Under the pieces are notes generated by a model. The model was not told the origin of the DNA. It did not search any database and saw only the letters and a program-made list of their open reading frames with translations. A DNA stretch of 64,000 nt from assembly GCA_001464455.1 (NCBI GenBank), contig LNEI01000004.1, positions 124,001 through 188,000 of the forward strand, given 5' to 3'. This DNA comes from Acidobacteria bacterium Ga0077534 (lineage in GTDB: Bacteria; Acidobacteriota; Blastocatellia; Pyrinomonadales; Pyrinomonadaceae). The translations under genes and the position numbers were made by a program. How positions within the stretch are numbered: position 1 is the stretch's first letter; every line of letters starts with the position of its first letter. Shown here piece after piece: positions 57,464 through 64,000 of the stretch.

Positions 57464-59581
57464 ATGTTTAGAAGATCGATCGCAGTTTTGGTCGTCGCGG
57501 CGTTTTTGGGCGCGAGTGTGCCTGCGCAGAAGAAGTTTGACTACCCGAAGGCCCGCAAAGCCGATCAGGTGGATACGTTTCACGGTGTGGCTGTCGCCGA
57601 CCCTTATCGCTGGATGGAGGACACAAAATCTGACGAAATGCGGACGTGGATAGACGAGCAGAATAGGCTTACAGACAGCTATCTAGCGACGATCCCTCAG
57701 CGGGAGAGCATAAAAAATCGTTTGACCGAGATCTGGAACTACGAACGCCTCTCGGCTCCGTCGAAGGTCACGGATAACTTCTATATCTATTCAAAAAACG
57801 ACGGGTTGCAAAATCAGAGCGTACTTTACAAAACGACGTCGATAAATGATCCGGGCACAGTTTTCTTCGATCCGAACAAACTCTCGACCGACGGAACGGC
57901 GGCTCTTGGCGGCTCATCATTTACGAATGACGGTAAGCTTTGGGCTTACAGCGTTTCGATCGCTGGCAGCGACCGGTCTGAGTGGCGTGTCATGGATGTC
58001 GCGACCGGTAAAATGCTTCCGGACACTCTTGCCCCGAACCGATACGGCAGCTTTTCGTGGATGAAGGATAACTCAGGCTTTTTCTATAGCGGCTACGAGC
58101 CGGTTCAGAAGGGCGAAGAACTAAAGGCGAACACGTTTTTCCAAAAGCTCTATTTCCACAAACTTGGCACGCCGCAGTCGGAAGATTACGTCGTTTACGA
58201 GCGTCCTGATAACAAAGAGTACTTCGTCGGCGGCAATGTCTCCGAAGATGGAAACTGGCTGCTCATCAGCGTCGGCAAAGGAACCGAGAGGATGAACATG
58301 GTCTATTTCAAAAACTTGACCATGGAAAAATCTCCGATCTTGCCGATCATCGATAATCTGCAGAATAGCTGGAGTTTTATCGGCAACGATGGCTCGACCT
58401 TCTATTTCCGTACGGATAAGGACGCTGCTCGCGGTCGCGTTGTAAAGATAGACGCACTCGCGCAGAACAAGGGATGGACCGAGGTCATTCCGGAATCAGC
58501 GGATACGCTGAACGGCGTTCAGTTCATCAACAACCAGTTCGTGCTGAACTACATGAACGATGCATCGACCAAGATCAAGATCTACGAAACGACCGGAAAA
58601 TGGGTTCGTGATGTCGAACTTCCGGGTATCGGTTCGGCCGGCGGATTTGGCGGTCGTCGTAACTACACTGAGACCTTTTACAGCTACTCAAGCTACAACG
58701 CTCCTCCGACGATCTATCGTTACGACATGAAAACGGGTAAGAGCACTATGTACCGGCAGTCGAAGGTCAAATTCGACCCGAACGACTTCGAAGTAAAGCG
58801 TGTTTTTTACACCAGCAAGGACGGCACGCGCGTCCCGATGTTCATTACTCACAAAAAAGGCCTCAAGCTCGACGGCACAAACCCCACTATCCTTTACGGT
58901 TACGGCGGATTTAATATCGCTTCGACGCCGGGATTTTCGATCTCACGCATCGGCTGGATGGAAATGGGCGGCGTATATGCGGTCGCATGTATTCGCGGCG
59001 GCAGCGAGTACGGAAAAGATTGGTGGAAAGGTGGTTCGCGTCTTCAGAAACAGAACACGTTCGACGATTTCGCGTGGGCCGGTAAATGGCTGATCGAGAA
59101 CAAATACACCTCGACACCAAAGCTGGCCATTCAGGGCGGCTCGAACGGCGGTTTACTCGTCGGAGCCGTACTTAATCAGAATCCCGGCCTTTTCGGTGCG
59201 GCTCTGCCTGCTGTCGGCGTGATGGACATGATCAGGTTCGACAAATTTACTATCGGCTGGGCATGGAGAAGCGATTACGGTGATCCGACGAACGCTGACG
59301 ATTTCAAGGTAATGTACGCATATTCGCCGTATCACAATGCGAAAGCGGGCACAAAATACCCTGCCACACTCGTCACGACTGCCGACCATGACGACCGCGT
59401 GTTCCCTGCTCACAGCTTCAAGTATACGGCTGCGATGCAGGCTGCTCAGGCTGGCGACGCCCCTGTTTTGATCCGCATCGAGACAAAAGCTGGCCATGGT
59501 GCGGGAAAGCCGACCAGCAAACAGATCGAGGAAACCGCAGATATCTATGGCTTCCTGGTCAAGAGTTTGGGGATGAAATAA
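57464..59581 (+). CDS. secreted prolyl oligopeptidase (S9A)
   Basis: A 705-residue enzyme with signal MFRRSIAVLVVAAFLGASVPAQ. A beta-propeller (about 75-420) covers an alpha/beta hydrolase: PYRWMEDTKSDEMRTWIDEQN at the start, GGSNGGLLVGAVLNQNP with the nucleophile Ser, DHDDRVFPAHSFKY with Asp and AGHGAGKPTSK with His. It cleaves short peptides after Pro. Part of the secreted peptidase set of this window. Confidence 0.95.
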   Translation: MFRRSIAVLVVAAFLGASVPAQKKFDYPKARKADQVDTFHGVAVADPYRWMEDTKSDEMRTWIDEQNRLTDSYLATIPQRESIKNRLTEIWNYERLSAPSKVTDNFYIYSKNDGLQNQSVLYKTTSINDPGTVFFDPNKLSTDGTAALGGSSFTNDGKLWAYSVSIAGSDRSEWRVMDVATGKMLPDTLAPNRYGSFSWMKDNSGFFYSGYEPVQKGEELKANTFFQKLYFHKLGTPQSEDYVVYERPDNKEYFVGGNVSEDGNWLLISVGKGTERMNMVYFKNLTMEKSPILPIIDNLQNSWSFIGNDGSTFYFRTDKDAARGRVVKIDALAQNKGWTEVIPESADTLNGVQFINNQFVLNYMNDASTKIKIYETTGKWVRDVELPGIGSAGGFGGRRNYTETFYSYSSYNAPPTIYRYDMKTGKSTMYRQSKVKFDPNDFEVKRVFYTSKDGTRVPMFITHKKGLKLDGTNPTILYGYGGFNIASTPGFSISRIGWMEMGGVYAVACIRGGSEYGKDWWKGGSRLQKQNTFDDFAWAGKWLIENKYTSTPKLAIQGGSNGGLLVGAVLNQNPGLFGAALPAVGVMDMIRFDKFTIGWAWRSDYGDPTNADDFKVMYAYSPYHNAKAGTKYPATLVTTADHDDRVFPAHSFKYTAAMQAAQAGDAPVLIRIETKAGHGAGKPTSKQIEETADIYGFLVKSLGMK

Positions 59582-59649
59582 GCCCTAAGCGTCAGAAGGC
59601 TTTTCGGGCCAGTCGGCATCCGGTCTTTCCGGTTCCGGCTGGCTCGAAG

Positions 59650-60093
59650 TCATGTTGGCGGTCGATATTCTGGCGAAGATAAATTCTCAGGAGCGACTGG
59701 TCGACTATGCAGTCGACGGAGCATCGCTAATTGTCCGGCATGCGTCATCGCATCGGCAAACGGCCCGTGGAGCATCTGTTCCTCTGTAATTCCGGTTAGT
59801 CCTTCGTTCCCGGCTAGCCGCTGATTCAGATCGTCGAGCATTTCGTGAAACGCCTCGATGTCGTCCTGATAATCAGTCGGCACGGGCCGATCGTAAACTC
59901 CACCTATAATGAATGTGCGGGCATAGCCCACCACGCTCCGCATGTGGCAGATAAGTTCGTGGGGCGTTCGCACGCCGTGGCCCGCGTCAAACGTGCCAAA
60001 ATCCGCCGGAGCTCCACGCAAAGCTTTTTGCGTTCGATACGCTAAAGCCGCGAGGAAATGTCGGAGCATCTCGCGTTTAATTCTCGATTCCAT
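59650..60093 (-). CDS. DinB-like four-helix protein
   Basis: A 147-residue helical protein: FLAALAYRTQKALRG, THxxx-type His in RTPHELICHMRSVVGYARTFI and MTHAGQLAMLRRLHSRPV. The spacing of His residues fits DinB/YfiT metal sites. Function is unknown in this branch. It precedes PriA-direction genes on the minus strand and follows the next gene by 10 bp, so the two may be cotranscribed. Confidence 0.72.
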   Translation of the reverse strand: MESRIKREMLRHFLAALAYRTQKALRGAPADFGTFDAGHGVRTPHELICHMRSVVGYARTFIIGGVYDRPVPTDYQDDIEAFHEMLDDLNQRLAGNEGLTGITEEQMLHGPFADAMTHAGQLAMLRRLHSRPVAPENLSSPEYRPPT

Positions 60094-60103
60094 GCAAAGT
60101 CAG

Positions 60104-60535
60104 TTAGCGTATCTCGTCTGTCGATAGCAGCCCAAAATATGTAACTCTCTCATCAGTGTGTCGATGGAGTATTTCGGCGGCGGTTGCTTTTTGTTCTTTG
60201 TTCGCGACCTTCACCGAGATGATGCAGTCGCCGTCCTGCAGGTGCTTCTCGTAGCGTTCTAGATAAGTTCGAGACGGGCCGACATGGCTTGCGGCGTGAA
60301 TAAAATTGTCCCAAATGCCGTGTGTGGTGTCAGGATAGGTCTTCTCACCCGCACCCTGCCAACCGCAGTAGGCTTCGATATCATCGCTCGCAAAACCGCT
60401 CGCCCGCAACTCATCGATCGCCGGAATGACTTCCATCTTTTCCGTAAAGACACTCACCACCTTGTAGAGCGGATATTTCAAAAAATCATCCGCCGCTTCG
60501 GCGATACCGTCCGTGATGCCTAGTTCTGTGCTCAT
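60104..60535 (-). CDS. stress-type hypothetical protein
   Basis: A 143-residue cytoplasmic protein: YKVVSVFTEKMEVIPAIDELRASGFASDDIEAYCGWQG, ERYEKHLQDGDCIISVKV and AAEILHRHTDERVTYFG. The alternating strand-helix pattern is similar to general stress proteins of the YflT/DUF1269 type, but the match is only structural. Upstream partner of the DinB-like gene. No motif assigned. Confidence 0.62.
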   Translation of the reverse strand: MSTELGITDGIAEAADDFLKYPLYKVVSVFTEKMEVIPAIDELRASGFASDDIEAYCGWQGAGEKTYPDTTHGIWDNFIHAASHVGPSRTYLERYEKHLQDGDCIISVKVANKEQKATAAEILHRHTDERVTYFGLLSTDEIR

Positions 60536-60616
60536 ATTTTTTCCCCTTTTAGTTCATGTCTAATTCCTAATGATACAACTTCGGCCGGTGAATATTCCGC
60601 TATCACACCAATTTTG

Positions 60617-62875
60617 TCACATCAGATTCACCGGATCGATCTCTACAAATATCGTTTTCAGGTCGCAGCCGTGATGCTCGGCGTCAGCGAGAGCGATGTC
60701 GATCGTCTCGCGCAGAGCCCGGCGGTTTATACCTTTTAGAATTATCTGGAGGCGATATTCATTCTTTAGACGCGCGATCGATGCCGGTGCCGGGCCGAGG
60801 ACGCGAACGTTTTTGGCCGGATTCGCGGCGTCAAGCGAGCGTCGAAGGAGATTTGCCATCTTCGCGGCTTGTTGGCGGTCGCGGTGCTTTATCAGGATCG
60901 AAGCAAGTACGAAGAACGGCGGATAGTTTAGTCTCTGGCGGTATTTGATCTCCTCGGCGTAAAATCCTGCGTAATTTTGGTCTTTGGCAAACCGAAGCGC
61001 ATAGTGATCAGGATAATACGTCTGGATCAGCACGCGGCCAGCTTTTTTGCCACGTCCGGCGCGGCCCGCGACCTGAGTTATTAGCTGAAATGTCCGTTCG
61101 GCCGAACGCAGATCCGGCAGACCGAGACCGATATCGACCGAGATAACGCCGACCAGCGTGACGTTCGGGAAATCGTGTCCTTTCGCGATCATCTGCGTAC
61201 CTACGAGCATATCAAGACCGCCGGCGGCGAACTTGAGCAGGACCTCGTCGATCTCTCCTTTCGTAGACATCGTGTCGCGGTCGACGCGGGCGATCCGCAT
61301 ATCCGGAAATCTTTTGGCGAGCGTCGCGGCGATATTCTCAGTCCCTTCGCCAACAAAATAGAGATATTCGCTCTCGCATTTTGGACACACTTTTGGAACA
61401 CTCTCACGATAATTGCAATAGTGACAAAGCAGCCTGTTGTCGCCGCGATGGAAGGTCAGCGTGATATCGCAATTCTTGCATTTCATCGTCTCTCCGCAGC
61501 TTCGACACAGAACGAACTGCGAAAAACCGCGTCGATTGAGAAGAATTATCACCTGTTCGCCGCGTTTGTGCGTCTCGACTATCGCATCAAGTAATTCGGG
61601 CGAAAGCGGCACATCCTTGCCAAATCGCTTGAAAACATCGCGCATATCGACGAGTTCGGCCGTCGCGAGACCACGTCCGCCGATGCGTTCGGGAAGTTTA
61701 AGATATTCATACTTCCCTGTCTGGGCGTTGTAAAAGGACTCCATCGCCGGCGTTGCAGAGCCGAGGACAGCGACCGCTCCGATCATGTGGGCACGCATTA
61801 CGGCGACATCGCGGGCGTTGTAAAAGGGCGACTCGTGCTGGCGATACGACGGGTCATGTTCTTCGTCAACGATGACCAATCCAAGATTTTCGAGCGGCGC
61901 AAAGACCGCAGAACGCGTTCCGATCGCAATGCGTGCGTCGCCGCGACGTATTCGCCGCCATTCATCAAAACGCTCGCCCTGTGAGAGATTCGAATGCAGG
62001 ATCGCTACCTCCGATCCGAATACAGCCCGCAAACGTCGCGAAAAAACCGGCGTCAAGGCGATCTCGGGTACCAGCATAAGAGCCGAGCGGCCGGTTTCGA
62101 GCGTGTGCTTCATCGCCCGGATGTAGACCTCGGTCTTCCCGCTCCCGGTCACGCCATGAAGCAGAAACGACCTGAATTGCGACGTCGAAACCGCTTCATC
62201 AATAGACGCGAGGGCCGCCGACTGCTCTTCGGTAAGCGTAAAATCGTCTTTGGCCGGAATGATCGCGTTGCGAAGCGGGTCGCGATCGACCTCTTTGACA
62301 AAAACTTCGACAAAACCACGCTTCGCTAGGGTATTCAGCGGAGACGGCGTGATCCCCGGCTGTTCGAGCAGTTCGGTGAACAGCATTTCACCGCCGTTTC
62401 CCGACAATATTTCAAGGATCTCGAGCTGGGTCTCAGTCAAGGCTTTCCCTTCGTTCGCATCGGCCCCGGCGATCAGCCGAACTGATTTTCGCCGTCTCGG
62501 CCTTACCTTTTCAGAGTTTATTCCTGCGGGAAGCGAGGCCTTGAGCATCTCGCCCCAGAATGACGCGTAATAGTCGGCCGTCCACTGCGTCAGCTTTAAT
62601 ATCTCGGGCGTGATGAGCGGCTCATCGTCGGAAAGTTCGATGACATCGCGTATTTTCGACTCGTCAACCTCAACATCGGCGGGCAGTTCTGTGTGAAGTT
62701 CGACCGCGTAGCCCGTCATGCTCCGCCGACCAAAGGGCAGCTTTAACCTCGCCCCGATCTGTATCGAACCGCTAATTTCCGCCGGAACTCGATAGGTAAA
62801 TACACGCCGCAGCGGCACCGGAAGTGCGGCCTCAACGTATTTCGGCGGATTTTCTGATAAGTCCGTGGTGGTCAT
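60617..62875 (-). CDS. priA: primosomal protein N' (PriA helicase)
   Basis: A 752-residue SF2 helicase that restarts stalled replication forks. N-terminal DNA-binding part (YVEAALPVPLRRVFTYRVP), Walker A HGVTGSGKTEVY, DEEH box (IVDEEHDPSYRQ), a zinc region with Cys pairs CRSCGETMKCKNC and LCHYCNYRESVPKVCPKC, and motif VI QVAGRAGRGKKAGRV. All parts are present. It stands 80 bp from the minus-strand hypothetical gene and before a repeat region. Confidence 0.96.
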   Translation of the reverse strand: MTTTDLSENPPKYVEAALPVPLRRVFTYRVPAEISGSIQIGARLKLPFGRRSMTGYAVELHTELPADVEVDESKIRDVIELSDDEPLITPEILKLTQWTADYYASFWGEMLKASLPAGINSEKVRPRRRKSVRLIAGADANEGKALTETQLEILEILSGNGGEMLFTELLEQPGITPSPLNTLAKRGFVEVFVKEVDRDPLRNAIIPAKDDFTLTEEQSAALASIDEAVSTSQFRSFLLHGVTGSGKTEVYIRAMKHTLETGRSALMLVPEIALTPVFSRRLRAVFGSEVAILHSNLSQGERFDEWRRIRRGDARIAIGTRSAVFAPLENLGLVIVDEEHDPSYRQHESPFYNARDVAVMRAHMIGAVAVLGSATPAMESFYNAQTGKYEYLKLPERIGGRGLATAELVDMRDVFKRFGKDVPLSPELLDAIVETHKRGEQVIILLNRRGFSQFVLCRSCGETMKCKNCDITLTFHRGDNRLLCHYCNYRESVPKVCPKCESEYLYFVGEGTENIAATLAKRFPDMRIARVDRDTMSTKGEIDEVLLKFAAGGLDMLVGTQMIAKGHDFPNVTLVGVISVDIGLGLPDLRSAERTFQLITQVAGRAGRGKKAGRVLIQTYYPDHYALRFAKDQNYAGFYAEEIKYRQRLNYPPFFVLASILIKHRDRQQAAKMANLLRRSLDAANPAKNVRVLGPAPASIARLKNEYRLQIILKGINRRALRETIDIALADAEHHGCDLKTIFVEIDPVNLM

Positions 62876-62937
62876 TGACTGTATTAATGATAACTCGATT
62901 CGGTTGCGACCACGAGGGAGTCTGAAGAGAACGTTTC

Positions 62938-63047
62938 AACGCAAGGATACGCAGGGGCACGGACGCGAAACGCGTCTGACCGAAGAGTGATGGGTCGTAC
63001 GTTTCCGTACCTTTGCCTCTTTGCCCCCTCGCGTCTTTGCGTTAAAA
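62938..63047. repeat. inverted pair of AACGCAAAGACGC-type repeats
   Basis: Degenerate left copy (62938-62959) and a clear inverted copy at 63011-63047 (CTTTGCC...GCGTCTTTGCGTT). Same family as 41184-41209. Confidence 0.65.
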
Positions 63048-63104
63048 TCCCACGACGGTGGACTCAACGTGCCAGGAATCGCCCAAGTGAGTTAAAATGC
63101 CGTA

Positions 63105-63611
63105 ATGGAAGATTTTCTCAGGCCGGAGAAGAAACGCGGCGTTAACAAGGTATTTCTGGTAGGGATTCTGGTCGGCATTCTCGCCCTCGGTGCAGCGATC
63201 GGTGTGCTTTTGATGCGTCCTTCGATGGAAGAACAGACGTCTGCGATCCTCGCTGAATCGCTACGTGAGGGCTCACCCGGTTTCGACGAACTCAACAAAG
63301 ACATCATAATCTCGACGGGCGAAAACACGGTTCAGTCGCCGACCGGCCTCGGCACGATATCGATGTTCATCAACGGCAGGATCCGCAACAAAGGTACAAA
63401 GACCATCACGGCTCTAGAGGTTAATGTGGCGGTCGTCACCCAGTTCAACGTGGTCCTTAAAGAACGACGCATCCTCGTCGTCCCTGTCCAGCAAACATCG
63501 CTCGGCCCCGACCAAACCATCCCGATCACACTCACCCTCGACGGCTTCACGCGCGAAGACGACCGTGCGAATATTCGCTGGAAAGTGACAGCGATAAAGT
63601 CGGCTGATTAG
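63105..63611 (+). CDS. single-pass membrane protein, unknown
   Basis: A 168-residue protein: a basic N-terminus (MEDFLRPEKKRGVNK), one membrane helix (about 16-38), and an outer beta-rich domain (TISMFINGRIRNKGTKTITALEVNVAVVTQFNVVLKERRILVVPVQQTSLGPDQTIPITLTLDGF) resembling the FxLYD/LEA-2 style of small Ig-like folds. No strong Shine-Dalgarno. Convergent with the sulfatase-type gene, sharing 4 bp at the stops. Confidence 0.7.
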   Translation: MEDFLRPEKKRGVNKVFLVGILVGILALGAAIGVLLMRPSMEEQTSAILAESLREGSPGFDELNKDIIISTGENTVQSPTGLGTISMFINGRIRNKGTKTITALEVNVAVVTQFNVVLKERRILVVPVQQTSLGPDQTIPITLTLDGFTREDDRANIRWKVTAIKSAD

Positions 63612-64000
63612 TCAAAAGGCACTTTTGTTCCAAGATCCGGGTTGAAAAAACGCTGTTTCGAATCCGTCCTTTTCGCTCTCAACAGCGAAGGAGATCGAGT
63701 CACCTCTCGCTTATCCGGTGGATAGCCGATCAGATCGAGCACAGTCGGAAAGATATTGCCATGCGATGCACGATAACTCGTATCCACCGACGTTTCGAGC
63801 TCACCGATGATGAGTAGAGGAACCGACGCCTCGGCCTTTGTATTCCCGCCGTGAGAGGAGCGTCCATTGGCGAAGAGTGTCTGTCCGTGATCGCCCGTGT
63901 AGATGACAACTGTTTTGTTTGGGATCGCGGAGTAGTCGGTGATCAAGTTCTGAAAGAACGAGTTAACGTTGTGCCTGATCGAGTTGTCGTAGGCGTTAAC
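63608..64000 (-). CDS. sulfatase-family protein, C-terminal fragment
   Basis: The C-terminal 130 residues of an alkaline-phosphatase-fold enzyme; the gene runs off the right edge. Visible: YDNSIRHNVNSFFQNLITDY, VVIYTGDHGQTL (metal-binding Asp-His) and SSHGGNTKAEASVPLLIIG. This fits EptA-type phosphoethanolamine transferases or sulfatases, membrane or periplasmic. The catalytic nucleophile is outside the window. Confidence 0.85.
   Translation of the reverse strand, partial: VNAYDNSIRHNVNSFFQNLITDYSAIPNKTVVIYTGDHGQTLFANGRSSHGGNTKAEASVPLLIIGELETSVDTSYRASHGNIFPTVLDLIGYPPDKREVTRSPSLLRAKRTDSKQRFFNPDLGTKVPFD

Overview
The window is a 64 kb piece of bacterial chromosome with about 50-55% GC, dense coding on both strands and no rRNA, tRNA, CRISPR array or intact transposon that I could find. 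The best guess for the source is an Acidobacteriota member of the Blastocatellia (Pyrinomonadales-like). This is inference. It rests on an Acidobacteria-type VWFA-related protein, a large set of secreted S9, S10, M14 and HExxH peptidases, an FHA plus Ser/Thr-kinase pair, a fused FtcD, and many REP-like palindromes.

Layout. 1-2.3 kb (minus): start of an LptF/G-type permease, recO, two small membrane proteins and a C26 amidohydrolase. 2.4-9 kb (plus): hslV and hslU split by a 1 kb insert with a broken REP-associated transposase, then a fibronectin-type lipoprotein, a secreted protein, an FAH-family enzyme and a transaldolase-type aldolase closed by a terminator. 9-10.6 kb: a MarR/SlyA-type regulator behind a phased operator array. 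11-23 kb: FHA/kinase module, O-methyltransferase, beta-lactamase-fold hydrolase, S10 peptidase, AraC regulator, beta-CASP nuclease and a GAF/degenerate-GGDEF protein. 22.8-23.8 kb: two paralogous Ala/Asn-rich lipoproteins. 23.9-32.4 kb: DUF255 protein, class III aminotransferase, TPR protein, and an ArsR-led run of small proteins (SRPBCC, DUF1801, VOC, DUF1801, membrane protein, AlkD).

32.4-41 kb is the accessory, repeat-rich part: a 15 x 21 bp minisatellite, an M14 peptidase, a four-helix-bundle gene between inverted 9-bp arrays, about 1.1 kb of REP-like hairpins, and poorly known genes. 41-48 kb: ftcD, an SDR, and a tight operon of radical SAM protein, hicB, hicA and an MGDG-synthase-like glycosyltransferase, then a Tat-exported Gfo/Idh/MocA oxidoreductase. 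48.5-64 kb: CsgG-like protein, VWFA protein, HExxH protease, cysteine desulfurase with an in-frame palindromic insert, a secreted GIIIGDR-repeat protein, a GGDEF-EAL protein, prolyl oligopeptidase, priA and the end of a sulfatase-type gene.

The most interesting non-genic signals are (1) seven or eight SlyA-like 12-mers at an almost exact 22-bp period at 9413-9579; (2) paired-hairpin REP doublets at 36.9, 37.0 and 40.6 kb with a RAYT remnant at 3.7 kb; (3) a palindrome shared by two coding regions (35.36 and 53.26 kb) that adds residues in frame; (4) the inverted arrays around the four-helix-bundle gene; (5) hairpins with compensating stem changes at 16.5 kb. No single multi-gene defence or biosynthetic system stands out.
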